A stretch of DNA of 64,000 bases from Echinostoma caproni (GCA_900618425.1 UZAN01039579.1:1-64000), one strand, 5' to 3'; shown: positions 35,476 to 49,849, counted from the first letter of the stretch. Made by a program: numbers and translations. Notes: generated from the sequence alone by a model not told the origin.

Positions 35476-38400
35476 CTAATTAATCGCTTAGCTGATACTC
35501 GGTAACACCGCCAGGGCCTGAGGCTATTGGGAGTAATCTGTTTCATACGCTGTTGCATATCATGATTAAGAACTCTTTATAAGAACAATGTTTTTATTTT
35601 AGGAACTATTGAGCGTATCGAATAACCATTCATAAATTATATTGCATGAGAATTTACCCTGTTTTATATTACTTCTCTGATCTGCCATTTGAATCCTATT
35701 ATTTTAAGCGTTGGTTTTGCAGAAATCATCTTTACTTCTAAAACCACTGGCGTACTAACTCACTGGCACCCACAAGCTGCTTTGTAGCATAACTTCTTTA
35801 AAACCAAGGACGGACAAATCGAGAATACAGTGATAATTGTCACGCACAATGTTGATAAAATTCAGCGGGGAATAACGAATGTTCAGNNTCAGGAATTTAT
35901 TCAAACCAGGAGACTACGAAGGTAAGAAGAAAGCACTGCGAGATTCTTTCCCAGAAGCTTGCCAACCGCGCACTTTGATCAGCATAACCGAACGGATCAC
36001 TACGTCATGTCATTTTCAGTGCAAAGACCGGCTTCATTAATTGGCATTCTTTCGAAATGGTGAGCTCATATAGTTGAGTGACATCGGTTGCAGAAGACTG
36101 TACGACATGTGGAGGGAGAGAGTTAAGAGTGATTGGGAATCCCTTCGCTATCATCGTCGATCAGATAAGAGCGAACTGCATGTTTGCTGTTTTCTAGCAG
36201 ATGGCTTTGCACACCGCAGAACTCAAATCCAATCTAAGTGGTTACCAGTTAATATATATTATTACTTATTATTATTATTGTTATTATTGTATATTAACTT
36301 TTCAAGGCACTTAAACCTGAAATTGTGCGGCACAGGTTCTGATTTGATTTCTGATTTTTATTCCGTTTATTGGATGTGAAGTAACACGATGAACTAATTT
36401 TGATATTACCCGCCTGTGTGTATAAAATTCTTAGAAACAAAAGCTATCTGCAAATTGTCTATGAAGTTTTGATCAATCAATTTTGCAAATCTTTTCGACT
36501 ATCGAAGAAAAAGTAACAATTTGCTTCAAGTTCAGTCAGTCCGGTGTGGTTTATTTACCACTTTCGTTTCATTATAGGGATAACAAGTTGTAAAATACCA
36601 GAAGGAATTTTATATTTAACGAAAACAAAAACACAATCGGTCACAACAAATCCTCCAGTTCTATCTTTGTGTCTGTTTAGTGAAACATGCTCCTGAAATT
36701 GGTAAGGATTGTCAGAAGAACCATCTAGTAGGAGTGTCATTCATTAGGTATGACAAGGACAAGACAAATGATAGTTGACATTGATGTATTGCGTGTTGTG
36801 TAATCGCGTGAGTCTGTTGGACCTCCAAAGTAACCACCTGTAGGGAAGTGCTAAATTCACAGTGAAATCGGTCGTAACTGAACAAAAGCGTAATTCCTTT
36901 TTACATTGTTTTGTTCACTCCCATTTACGTTTGGGAATGATTTCACAAACAAATTCTGTTGTCTGCGTCACTTGTTGCATACAAACGCATTGAATTGATT
37001 CAAACCCGGAATTCACAATTTGTATGAACATTTACAAAGGTAAGTAATCCCTCGAAGTATAAAAAGCGGTCCCTGAGATTTGATGTACTTTCTGCTTCTT
37101 CTTCTCCGCCAAAAGTCTCCTCGACCAACGAGTTAGAGATGCTCACGTCTGATTAGGTCTAAAACTTTCAGTCTGTCCGTCAACAGATCTCTTTCTCACA
37201 CATCGATTGACAGTCCATCACCACTGGACGTGAAACCCAGATGCGGAAATCAAGGGCACGCGCCTGTCCACAAGTGCATACATCTGATTGTTTATGCGGA
37301 TGGGGAAAACAAAACTTAGCCTTGCAACACCGGACTGTTTAGGGTTTGACGGTAATCAGGTTTGAGTATTCCAGGTTTGCCTATCAGTTAGAAACTTCCA
37401 AGAGTGAAACTTGCTTGATGAAGTTAACTTTTTCTATTCTATCTCTGACAGACTGCAAGGTGGTGAAGTAAAGTAGGCGAACAGAGAAAACACATTCAGA
37501 GCGGAGCATAGAAAACAACCGTTCCCAAAATGTCACCCTGTTCAAATGATTCGTTTCTGGATGCAAATCGTTTGGTTGACATTAGTAAAAAAGATTATGA
37601 AGATAAACACCAATTCGAGCTACTTTCGATGGTAATTATCTTGCCTGGAAATGTCACATATTGTGGTAATACTAACCAGATTAACCAATGGTCTGTTTGT
37701 ACGTTGACAACTATTTATGAGACTCTAAGTATGCAAGGCAGAAACTGAAGACCAGTGAGAATTTATGAATGCTTATGCCAGAATTGGTGCATGGATTGTT
37801 TTGTAATGCCTCATAAATAGTCTCACTCTTGCTGCTGTTTACCTATCTTAGACACTCTAACAGATAATACATTGAAGATATACCAGAATTAACTATTGGA
37901 TTTTATTAAAATCTGCCGAACTGAGATTACAGAAATGAATACGCAGCCACTGTGATATTTGTTACTCTGATATGGGAATAGGGAATTTCTTAAACGAAAT
38001 GAAGAAGGTATTGATTACATTATTACTAGAATATTTGATGCGTTCTAGTTGTTCGTGAAATCCGAATTCACACCGACCTGCAAGTTCGCAAAGCGGAATA
38101 TCTGCACGTGTGAACCTCCAAAGTAATAATGACGTGGGTTGTCATGAGGCCTATTATACGCAGTTTGCTCATTTAAAAGAGGGACTTTAAATGAACCTTA
38201 CGTAAATCCATTTTGATATGTCAGTGCATTGAGCGATGTTTGTCAGTTCCGCACGAATGGGGGATATATGGCACAGTAATAGATTCGTCTGTTTACTGAT
38301 ATAACGGGTTAACGTGGTAACACGTGCGCAGACAAACAAAGTGGTCAAAATCAAGCTTGTAGGTTTAGGTTCTTAAAGTATCTTCCTGCATGAATAGATT

Positions 38401-38846
38401 TTCTTTATCAATTTCTATAAAATGCTAGAAACAAACAGGGCTATGGATGAAGATCTGAAGCAAATTAGATGGGCAACACAACTTGATCGATTCCGGTAAT
38501 ATTAACAGTAGTGTTCAATACAAATTTGCAAATTAATTATGACCAAAAGAGAAATAAAGCTATCAGGGAATAATTGGATTAGATGTGTAAACGAATTTTT
38601 TCTGAAATTTGTCTTTACAGTGCACTTACCCGAGTGCAAGGCTGCTTTTCATTGACGCAAATGATTGGGGGAGGGAACGAACTCAAGTTAGCTGTTCAAC
38701 TAAACAGTTATCAACCCTTAAAATCTAAGCATAGGTGATCATACTGGATGTAAAAATGAAACTAAAGTTTTAGGACCCCCCAACAAGTAGTTTGAGTGAT
38801 CGGATGAATAAATATGTGACCTGGTGAATCTGATTTCCGGCCTCAT
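35476..38846. other. Intergenic DNA, no gene recognised
   Basis: A TTA-rich microsatellite lies at about 36257-36292. A segment near 36355-36385 (TTTTATTCCGTTTATTGGATG) resembles the 3' end of the SINE family in minus orientation and could be a severely 5'-truncated copy. No coding feature can be supported. Confidence 0.4.
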
Positions 38847-39005
38847 GATGAAATCGTTCCTAGTAATCTGTGATGTGATTCTATTTTCCGAAGACAAGCT
38901 TTTCCCAATTATTGATATATGATGAGATGTATTGACTTGAATAGGAATCTCTGAAAACGGGGCTTTTTCGTCACTATGTTGTTTTATTTGCAATATGAAT
39001 ATCCG
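38847..39005 (+). repeat. Dispersed repeat X, uninterrupted copy
   Basis: Contains in one piece the two parts found apart at 29399-29500 and 31510-31585. It serves as the empty-site reference for the CR1 insertion. Reading frames are not conserved between copies, so the repeat is probably non-coding here. Confidence 0.6.
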
Positions 39006-39289
39006 ACTACTCTGTTTTACAATTCTGACCCTCCACAAGGAGGTGAAAAGTGAACACTCAACTGCCTCATGTTGTAGCTCAAACAGACAATAATGAGACG
39101 ACATTACTCAATAAACCCGACAGCTTGATCACTACGACAACTGCTCTCGGATTCAGATCCATGACTCATTAGTGATGAACAAAGCTGTCAAATAGGTCAC
39201 ATTTAAGAGGAAGTTTGATTTTTCTCATAATGAAAAGAACTTGGACAGTTTTATCCTTGCCTCATACTTTTTCTATCTTAGTTTGCAAC

Positions 39290-39478
39290 AGATGTTGGTG
39301 TCCCGGTTGTAACGTCATCCAATAATCAACCCGGAGCACGTGTGTTCAAACCTTCCCAGTACCACTGCCGCCTGACGTTCCCCATGGTGTGTATGGCAGC
39401 CCTTGGATTGACCGCGTCTTATTCCTGAATGTTGTATCGCTACGTGTTCACATAAAGAAAGTAAAAATAAAAAATCGG
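39290..39478 (+). mobile_element. tRNA-derived SINE, copy C
   Basis: Plus-strand copy of the family at 19498-19690. It has TGTCCCGGTTGTAACGTC (A-box region), GTGTTCAAACC (B-box region) and a GCCGCCTGACGT body. The A-rich 3' end contains CATAAAGAAAGTAAAAATAAAAAA. This is the most diverged of the three. Confidence 0.65.
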
Positions 39479-39648
39479 AAAACAAATTACGCTATGACAA
39501 ATAGAAGATCTTTGCTGCCCCACGAGATCAATATTGCGTAGTGTAATGTAAAATTCCGATGTTCTTATCTCTACATGCAAATGCAGGGTCGGCTCGTTAG
39601 TAAGATTGCGGATTGTTGCTACAATATGTTCTTCAAGTGGAGGCTTAT

Positions 39649-40201
39649 CTATCGGAGGACGAAAGCTGAAAAAGGCTATCCTGGATTTCAGAACTACTCA
39701 AATTCAATGGAGTGGCTAAATGCTATATTGGTGTTGATCGAAGTCGTGCAACACACTGACTTTCATCACATTCGTTCCTCCCAAAGCGTAGTATGGTGAG
39801 TCGCATTCACGGGAGTGAATATGGAATTGTTCCACATCGGACGCCATATATCTGTAATAATCATCACTTATGGTTTTGCTTTGTCAGTCTAATGCGGTCC
39901 TCCTTCAAATGCTGCTTAGCATAGAATATATTTTTTCCGAGTCGAAACTTTCAAATTACTAAAAGTTCTGTCGTGACATCTAAGATCGCGCAGTTTCAAA
40001 CGGTGGTTCAGCAAAACCGAACTAACTATTGTAGTGAGAGATAAAGTTTAGAATATACCGTTCAAACGATAAACTGATATGATATTGGCAACTGAAAAGT
40101 ATTTTCCAAAATGAGAGTCGTGTTGCACGAATTCGGTTACTAACTGTTCTGTTCCAAATGGTAGATCAGTTATCGAAGGACGGAAGCTGAACATGGCTAT
40201 C
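39649..40201 (+). repeat. Short direct repeat pair (39649-39680 and 40170-40201)
   Basis: TATCGGAGGACGAAAGCTGA and TATCGAAGGACGGAAGCTGA begin two segments of about 31 bases that differ at four or five positions. The second copy lies directly after repeat Z copy 2. Both may belong to a longer composite repeat. Confidence 0.5.
39915..40139 (+). repeat. Dispersed repeat Z, copy 2
   Basis: See the blocks listed for 33244-33480. This copy reads GCATAGAATAT, GATCGCGCAGTTTCAAACGGTGGT, ACTGATATG and TGTTGCACGA. Confidence 0.6.
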
Positions 40202-40786
40202 AAATCTAGGAAGATTTGATAATTACTAATGCTGCTGGATGGTTTGAATAATCTCTTCTCAAATGCTTTGTAGCCAAGTCACTGAGTGTAAATTGCAGAC
40301 TTGAAAAACGATCCGATTTACCAACTGTCTGTTTTTGTTATGCCGCAACACTGTGGATTACCGCCAATGATTCGTATTTTCCTGTAGCAATCATTGATAA
40401 TGACCGCGATTTCTTTTGTAAATTCTTTTAAAATCAAGAAATTTGCTGTTTTATGTGCTAAAACAGTTTTTCATGAAAGATGATAGTGTTTCGACGGAAA
40501 AAGTAGTTTGCTTTCCTGACAGCTTTGAGCACCTCCAGATAATGTTTTAATTCTTAAGCATATACACCAATGAGTTTTTATAAGTTAGGCGCGTCTCAAA
40601 ATCGCTATCCATACTTGACTGTCAAGTGAGATTTTACATAAAACGTACCCAAAGTTCATAGAATTCCGTGAGAATTTATATATTTTGTCAAGCAATGTTG
40701 ATTTCTGACTTTTTACCGATTCTATTTGTCTGTTTATTTCAATTTATTTTTAAAAATACTTGATTGATGAGTTTGCGAAAGTTTTC

Positions 40787-43417
40787 TTATTGAACTATCG
40801 ATATTTTTGAAACATTATATACATAAATCTCTGCCAATGTCCTACAATAGGCACGGAAAATTTTAATGATCTTTTCTGATGTTAGATACCAGATAGAACT
40901 ATGTTCTATAAACCGTAGAAATCTCTTTGGTTCACTATACGTGTGATGAGATAGCTTACAGATAAATTTAGACTGCATCAGTCTACAAGCCATTAAAATT
41001 AAGGTGGAAATCGCGCACGCCTAATCAATTTATCATTGATAAGTAAAAAGTTATGTAAAGGACTTTGCAACGGTCATTTTCACTGAGAACAAAGGAGACC
41101 GGCATACCTTGCGCATGAAATCGGCAAGTTCTGTCCATTGATTCACTCGAATATACATAAACCCCAGCAATGGTTCTGCCATTTCTCCTGCTTTCCTTTG
41201 TAAGCATACTATTGGCAATATTCTGTCATGCCATTATTCCATCCAAGTATATTTGTTAACATTCCAGCCTATACATCACATCTTTTCAACGCATGCATTT
41301 TGCACATCCTCTGTGCTCGCTTTTTCAAACGTTCTGATCAAAAATGCTTTTCCGTTCAATCAGTGTAGTTCTTCGCTAGCATTTCTCGGTCTAGTTTCAA
41401 ATCACTCAAAATAAACCATTTTTGGTCGGCAATCAAAGTTGAGTTTTGCTAAGTTTAGCCAGCGTTTCACTCACTCAATAGTCGGTGTGAGATACGCATT
41501 GAAACTAGTGTATCTTTCACTCTCGCGGAACGTTCTCGCTCTGATGTTTTGGGCAAACACTATTTTTTTTCAATTTAATTTTTCACCTTATTGTCATTAG
41601 CTTTAAGTGAATCTGCTCTGAAGTTCTTCACTGAGCATCAATTATCATAGCTTAAAGAGCTTTCAGCAAAGTTGATTTAAGCCCTCTATATCCGTATTTT
41701 GGTTGCTTGTGACTTGTTTATCATGGTAAAACGAGTGTACAATTATACTCAAGCCGTTTAGTACAGTACAAAACAACGATACATGAAGTATGGCACTAAT
41801 TGTTTTTCTAATTTTTTAGGAATGTTACGGTACGACCACAACGTATGCTTGATTATCATGTTAGGCTGACGTGAAGCAAGCTGCGCAGGTTCGACCGAAA
41901 TAAATTCGTTTTACGAACTACACTTTTATTTGAGATAGTCAATATTGGTTACTGGAAAACAAAATTGTGCGCAGTTAACCAGGCGTTTCTTCTTCTATCA
42001 GGTTTCACGTATTTGATATTATCGTACCATTCGATGAGCTTTTCATTTTCTAAACACCTCATTCGTACTCGAAGCACAATAGTTCCGTTTTAATAAATTT
42101 AGAAAACATAGTTACTGCGCATTTGATTGCGAAATCCGTAGTGACCTGGTTATTAGGATCACCATGAAGATCTGAATAATTTCATTCAGTGGTCAGCTCA
42201 CGGGGTAACAAAATTCAACAGGAGTTATATTCTACGCATTTTAACCTTGCAGTAACTCTGTGTATACCAGATTAGTATAATATTTTGCTAAAAGTGTTTC
42301 CCTTATTTAATATTCCCTTTTACAAGGATTAGGGCCCGGACGGAGCCACAAAGCCTTTGTCCTCATCTGAACAAATTTCTCCAGGGGACTTTGTTCCTCT
42401 GTCGGACAATTTTAACAGTGAAGGCAGAAAATCTCAGTGCAAATAATGACATTATTTGTGCATGCTTACCTCCGGGTTAGGTGTAGTTATAGCATATAAA
42501 ACACCTGTAGAATAAAACTGTACATGTTGTTAGCGAAAATAATTGGGCATAGCTGGTCCTAACATTTATATCTTATAATAGTTTAGGGAGTAAAATGTGT
42601 TCTCAAATTTTATCTAAATAAGTTAATTGAGTTGGACAGAATACTTAATAATCGACATAACTGAGGTAGGAACGTTTACATTGGGATTGCAAGTGGTGAT
42701 TGTGCCGAATGGGGCGCGCTGTTACCAAGATTATTGGAAACTGCAACACCCACCTCGATGTTTGCTGTAGGCTGTATCGGCTACTAATGAGAATATTAAC
42801 CGCAGCCTACATTGCTATAGTTCCAACACGGCTTACTAGAAACATCATGCTTACCTTTTTAGAGTATCAAGCTTGGATTAGCCCATTTCATTGTTCAGAA
42901 GCACCAGGCACTTTTGAAGGTCTTCGGTGTGGGTTTCACTCCTTGCTTCCTTACCTTATCAGAAAATGAGCCGCACAAATGTTGAGAAAAAGCAACAGGT
43001 CAGATAGGCTTTCCCTCAATAAATGATGTTGGAAAAGACTACAAAGCGGTTCCCTCAAAACTGGTGAAGGTAAATAGTTTTATGTGTTTGATGTGTTCAA
43101 TGTGAATATATGGTGAAAATTACTGATCCGTGGATTTCATTTAGGTCACAATAAAGATTTTATAAATCACATAATAGCTACAGTAAAGCGATCGAAAATT
43201 GCGAACACATTCACCAGTTCCGACTTTATTACAATGTGAGTTCATCGACACGCAGTTTCCATATTCCTACTCTGAGGTGTGTTTAAATCTTCGAAAGTTC
43301 TTGGCTTCTCCTCACTTTGGTGTGCAAGAACATCAGCAAGGAACTCCGCGAATGGTAAAAATAGTACTCACCATGTTCATGAATACTAGTGAGAAGCTGC
43401 AGACATTTTTCCTCCAT
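40787..43417 (-). CDS. Hypothetical three-exon minus-strand gene model
   Basis: Three splice-bounded open segments have compatible phases. 43372-43417 begins with ATG (MEEKCLQLLTSIHEH) and ends at GTGAGT after one base of a codon. 41108-41187 starts with the two completing bases after CAG, encodes EMAEPLLGFMYIRVNQWTEL and more, and ends at GTATGC in phase 0. 40787-40972 starts after CAG in phase 0 and runs 61 codons to TAA. The middle segment looks most protein-like, resembling a helical repeat. No family could be recognised. The acceptors of the second and third exons are weak and the first intron would be about 2.2 kb. The model may be wholly or partly wrong. Confidence 0.15.
42333..42446 (+). 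CDS. Possible 3'-terminal exon on the plus strand
   Basis: A pyrimidine-rich run ending in ATTAG precedes 37 codons (PDGATKPLSSSEQISPGDF and more) closed by TAA. Composition and acceptor look exon-like, but no partner exon was found and no family recognised. It lies within the proposed first intron of the opposite-strand model at 40787-43417. Confidence 0.15.
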   Translation, partial: GPDGATKPLSSSEQISPGDFVPLSDNFNSEGRKSQCK

Positions 43418-46400
43418 AAATTATTTTTGAGAATAATTCAGCTTTCATGGTCGCTGTCGTTCTCGGTGCTGATCTCACTCTGTCATCTGATAGACCAAAT
43501 TCTGAGCAGTATGAAACTTTTAACTCAAAATTCGATTGTTTTTTTCACTTCTCGTTTACTTACTGCATTACCAAGAATTGCGATTTAAATCGTGGTGTAT
43601 TAGCTAGTCTATGAATGAACTGAAATCAAGCCACTTGGCGGTTATCATGCAATATCCGACAACGATACATATTCGCAATCCACTTCATCAAACATTTAAC
43701 TTCTCGATGATTGCTAGGAATAAAACCATTTTCCGAATATGGGTGTCACTGTAACAAGGATTCTCATTTATCTGGGTGGCTTTTAAAGAAACAGTTCAAT
43801 CAAAGTAACTCATCAGTTATCGTCTTATTCACTGGGATAAAGCTTTAAGGCTTGTTATGACAAAATACGATAAGATGCAACAGCGCATCCAGTCGACAAG
43901 AGGTAATTATCACCAAGTGGTTGCCGCACTTGATTGAAGGACTGATAATCGTAGAATTTTGCATTTCGTTGGGTGAATCAAGTGGTCCGCACTCGATTGA
44001 ACTAGATATGCTAAACGTGTTTCATGTAGTTGAAGGAAGTGAGAAATGTAATGTAACCCAGATAACGGACATGGCGGTTTCGGGACGAATGTAAACAGAT
44101 GATANACAGGCTAGCTAATGATTGGGATTGGAAGCGGTTCGAGTGAGGTGGACGGAACGGAAGGAGAAAAACTCTTTGGGACCACCAGATGAAGCATAGT
44201 CTGGTGTGCGCGTTTGTCAGTGGAGTTCATCTCTGATAAGAAAACATAATTTGTTATTTGTGAGCAAAGCAATCTAATCATGACCCAGTCCACGGAATTC
44301 AACAGCGCGAGGGGATCAAGGAATCAGTGGGTGGAGGGACGGAAAACGAAATGCGCATGCTCATGCACATGCTGATCCATGCTATGGTCCTGGTGCAATG
44401 TTTTCGATTACATCACGGAACTATTGCTTCCGGGTGCATAACCGGGTCGCAATTTTATTAGTTATCCTGCTCGATGTGCACCTGCCATCGGTGAGGGGAT
44501 TCTCATTAATGTTAATGTGACAAGTATGTCTATCAGATACAGTATAAATGGTACGGAATGCAGAATCTAGCAAAATGGTCCCTTTTTTCAGTAAAGGATA
44601 CTGGTGCGTTATTTTTGGAGATTGTTATCAATTATGGATAGGGCCGTGGAGTTAAAAGTTTGCTTTCTTTGTCGAAGCGAATGCTCATAGTCAGTGAATA
44701 AAATCTTTCCGGGTTACAAACAATCATTATGAATATTATTTATATCTGACCAAAGGCCCGTCAGGTTTAGATCAATTCAGATTGTTCACCTAAAACAATG
44801 TGCTTACCAAGTAGAACTGTTTGGCAATAGTGATGTTAAATGATCCAATTGAGGCTTCCCACGTTATACTTGGAAAACATGTGCTGTCTGACACGGAGTG
44901 GGACCATGTATTCTGAGTGGAACTTTAAGAGGTGCACACATAGTGGTTGTGCAACTGTGCCTCACCTTTAGCTCAGGTTGCATGTACAGTTAATGTGCAG
45001 TGAGATAACCGCATAAACGTAACTCGTATACCCTCTTGTGTTAGCGCTTCTTGTAATTACAGTATAATTATTTTCTCAAGCAATCGAGTCTGGTGATAAG
45101 TGTTTCTCATTCGATTGTCGGTGATTTAACTAATTACCGGAAGTGGAAAGAAAAATTTTAGGTTGACTACCAACCAGCCTACACGAAAATGAATTAATGA
45201 TCATGAACTCGTTTTATGGTATGCTCAGAAGCTAAGCCTGATTTATTGAAGGAATTACTCAAAATGTCTGTTTCATCGTGATGTGTAACTTTCGCAAGAA
45301 GTGAGGTTTGAAATCAAGATGAAAAGCTATACTACCCAAGGGCAGATGGAACATATTACACGGGATAGGTGTTCACAGAGAATATAAGGACATTTCACAG
45401 TATAAAGTCAGAACAAAGTCCACTTGGTATCCGATCTTTCTAGTTACCAAATGTTCCAGATATCGTATAAGCAATTTGGGTGTACGTTTATACGAAACAA
45501 AATTTGTCGGAATTCAAAGCGTGTGGAGCGATGGGAACAAAAGCATATAGATTCTGCGTGCAATTGGTCGACAGGGTCCGCGAGAATGCGCTGCGCGAAG
45601 GTGACACAAGAAGTTGTATGATAATCCGAAACATTTACAACCAACTCCTTTACAAGAATTGAACAAACAGACATGGTTAACAGTCATTGGAACTCAGTGT
45701 GACTTTGAAATCACATTCAAGTAGGCCAGAGAAAGTAACTGGTGAAGCATGAAGAAAAATGTTTAATTCCTATTGATACTTCAGTGTACAAACAACAAAC
45801 TGAGTAGCGCAGTTTTTCAATGCGGCAGTGAATGGGGGTTGATCAGCGAAGATTTTTATCTGTAACTACACCACGTGTGCAAATCAGTTGATGCTACGTG
45901 AGAAAAAGTCTTGTTTTCAAACGTATACTAAACTGTGTTTAATTGTGAGATGGAAAAATAAAACAAATAAACGAAGATAGGTTTTTCAAAATTAATTCTA
46001 TTCACCGAAAATGCAATGCTACAGCCGGCTGACAGGAAGGGAACTGTAGTCACTCCACAACAAAACAGGTGGAGAACAAACAGAACGATGAAACGCGACT
46101 GGTAATGGTGGAATGTGAACAGATAACCGCTGGCTGCTGTGCTGCTGTGTATGAATTATGTTCCCAAAACATTGGCAGAAATGGGTCAGTGTTTGTCGGC
46201 AATAAGGATAGGATGAATCCAGAGAAGCACCTGGTTAAGTGTGTCGATGTTTCCAATAACCATTTGTTAGTGTTCTAGTTACACAGATTCTCAGGTAGAT
46301 AACTGCAACTATCTAACAAGAAATTCCCAATTATCCAACATCATTGCAAGAATGGAATTCAAACAAGAAATTGAATTTATTCGCACACCAAAGTCTTATT

Positions 46401-49400
46401 TTTGTGCAAATTGAGGAGGCTCTTTGCAATAAACTGTAAGTTCTGGGGATTATGTAAATATCATCCTATTTAAGATGCCACTCGAGTCTCAGCGAGTTTG
46501 TTCAATAGAGTTTCAAATGGAAAACCAGTCAAAGGTGTAAATCGAAATCTTATGAATTAAGTTAAATTAAAATTGAGAAGTTGCGGTAAATGGCACTTAT
46601 TTTGCAAAACATCACCAAAGGAAATGTCTTGTACCAAATCCAATTTCATGCTCATCTTTGGGACGTTGCTGAAGGTGATGATTTGGATGTGTCGCAAACG
46701 AACCTAGGCAGCGACAACCAGTATAAATTCTTTGAAATAACTTCATTATGGCCATATTTCGAAATTGAAAATTGAAAACAACTCAAGTTCAATAACAAGG
46801 TTAATGTAAAATTTTAAATTTTTAACGCAGCCTGTAAGATATTCTCCAAGGTTGAGATGCAAACTCATAATGGAGTGAAGCAGTTGATGCTTGCTCTATG
46901 AATTCGCTCATCCGGTGAGAGGTCAGTGTATCGATTTGACAAATTTCATGCATGTTTGGATGTTTTCATTACATATCGAAGCGTGCTACATGGTTTACCG
47001 ATTTGAGGGCAAATTTCACTACTTGCTCCGTTTAACTGTAAGACTAATTGTAAACGAAATTCAGTTTAACCTTTCAACACCATAACCAGCATACAAGAAT
47101 GAATTGTTTCCTTTGATGGGCGAATCTGGTATTGTCATCTTGACCTTGAACGATCAAACAGGTTACCAGTGCTTGCGGGTTTGGACTGATGGAAAATTGT
47201 TTCGCAGTTTCATCCCATACTGTTGATAAGCATGCGAATCGATACGCATCTAATGGTTTCACAAGAAAATTGCTCTGAGGCTTACCAAAGCTGATAGTAC
47301 ATATGATTAAATCATCAGTTTTTGATCATGGTAACATCGATAGTTTTTCGTTTTATTGTGAATGCAATAATGTTTTACATTAAAGTAATTATAAGTAAAA
47401 TATTTTGTTTCATATCGGGCACATACTTAAAACGTCGAATAGTTGTCCCTGAAAAAGCCATCAATCATGAACGGTATTCTTTTCCAAAGGAGATGTCAAA
47501 TGTCAAAGACTGTATGTATTCCTATAACCTGTCTGGAAATACTATGTAGTGTAAATCGTCTGAAATACTATTCACATATACTGAATTTTGATGAAAAGAT
47601 AAAAATCCAGGAGGGTAAAGCGATAGTCTTTTGGACATTCAAAGACAATGTATTTTCTAAATGTTTACTCGAATGGCCAACTTTTACCGGAGAATAAAAC
47701 AGTCCTAGTTTGAGCTACGTACCTGAAAAGAGCACATGCAAACAAGAACGTTTATTGATCAGAATGAATATTCAACGAAGTTAATGATTTGCGTTCCTAA
47801 ATGCGTCACATGCATGTGTTTCTCAGTCCAAAAGCAGCCAGACAAACACCAGAATGAGAGGGAAAATAGTCTTGGTTGGCTGTTATGTTAGCCCGATCAC
47901 GCGTTGTCATATGGTCTACCCTAAGCTACACCATCAGGTGATTGACGCGGCATTTAATCTGCCAACCGTATTCTTTAGGATAGATGAATCATGGGTTGTG
48001 TTCGGATGAATGGTTTTCGAAGTGTGATTTTCACTTGTTGTGAACCTATCTGTTAGAAGTAGCAAAACAACGGAAAATTTGTTGACACGGTCGAATGAAG
48101 AATCCGAGACGACTCATAATGACTGAGCTGGATTTAGGTTTCTACAAATAGGTGTTGCTGTTTTTGAATATCCGGGAATTAGAGCTTCACTAAGTGAAAT
48201 AATGGATGATCTTTATCCATCAAATTTACTTGCAACCAATGATTTTAAATTATTATTAGTAACGTGAGCCACACAAATGAACTATTTCCTAAAATGCCCT
48301 AAAACTATTTACAAACCGTCTCTTAGTTGTTCCGAAGAATTCGATGGATACAATTTTGCTACAAAACATAGTATTCGTTAAGGTGAATGATGAAAACAAG
48401 GAAAGTTTAATAAGCAGTGTGAAAGTCTCAGGATCGTTTTTGTAGCTTTGGTACTTTGTTTGCCGATTGTAACACAGTTTTCTTACTGGAAACCATTTGC
48501 AAATTTTATCCCAAATGACTCCCTTATAACCTGTTGAAATCTGGCGAAAAATCTTCCAACAGTTTGATTATCATTTCACTACTGAATTACGACGAACATT
48601 CCTGCTCGTGTAAAACACACAAATTATCATTCATTGCCCCATTTGATTTCGCCTCTGCCATTTCACCTATTCCTTCTTCGTTTGTTTTCCTTACAGCTGA
48701 TGATGTGTATTGCACTCAAAGTTGTGCATATACATTGCCTCAGCGATAGACGTTAACACAATATCCATCTGAAAATTCTCATTATAAACCCTTTCAATAA
48801 CAAAAAATGATCGTTCATGGTGAAATCTTTCACATTTATAGGAGATCCTTGTGGATAACTATCTGTTCCCCAGAAAAGTGGGAAATATGTTTCACAATTG
48901 TTTGCTTGTTTTTGGGTGAGGAAAAAAGCACATCATATGGGCAAGTAATCAGAATAAAAATGTAAAAGTGGCTCAATCAATAAAAAATGACTGATCACCA
49001 ACTCAGGTTCTACTTGAACAGTTAATGATTAATGATGTTGATGGACAGTTCATGAATTTTCTACATATGTTCCAATTATCGTGGACTATCCACTGCAAGA
49101 TTTCTCCATTGCAAATTCTAATTTTTGATTGAATAACTTAATAAAAATGAACAAACGAAAATAAAATGATCACATTGAAATATTGGTAGATGTTGCCAAG
49201 ATAAACGCATGCACTTTCCTTGGTACATCACAAACTGAAGTGCTGCTCAGATGCTTCGACTTATTATTAATATTAGGCTTATTATTAATTTTACCGCAAT
49301 CTACGATGGTATACCAAACTTATACGATATAGGTAATTGGTGATCAGACGAGCAAAACGACTGAATTAATTTGTTTCTGGCTAGATATAATCCTGAAAAA

Positions 49401-49849
49401 ATATTGATTTATACAAGGCAAAACACTTCACAAAAGGATCAACACGAATCCCCCTCCGGAAAAAGGATGTTCTTCTTGGTTCAACATAGTCGTACCGACT
49501 AATGATTGTTACCTGCGGAAACATTCTTGACCCCCAGGTAACGACAAACAGACTGCTCTCTATAACCCTATTTATTTTGTACGGTATTTGCACGGTGTAC
49601 ACCGGAACAGATCTTGAAATGTCAAATTCATTGATTTTTTTCGTGTTCAAGCCCAAACATCAGCAGATGCTTTTTTCAAATCGAAATAAAATCTAAAAGT
49701 GTGAATTTTGACTGCGTACATGAAGACGCCACTTCTTGCAAATATGAATTTGTGATGATTGACTTATTTCACTGAAGTGGTGGATTCCATTGACATATTT
49801 TGAAACTTATCATTGAAAAGTAGTGGTCTGTGAATAAATGAGATTTTCT
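43418..49849. other. Intergenic or intronic DNA, no gene supported
   Basis: Several 60-90 codon frames occur. Two plus-strand frames have balanced composition (45480-45662 with VQLVDRVRENALREGDTRS; 46069-46278 following an AACAG), but neither could be matched to a family. Confidence 0.35.

Noticed and set aside
1100..44450. Shared CGGGTGCATAACGGGT-like words at about 1110 and 44432
   Set aside because: Similarity does not extend beyond about 20 bases. Too short to call a repeat.
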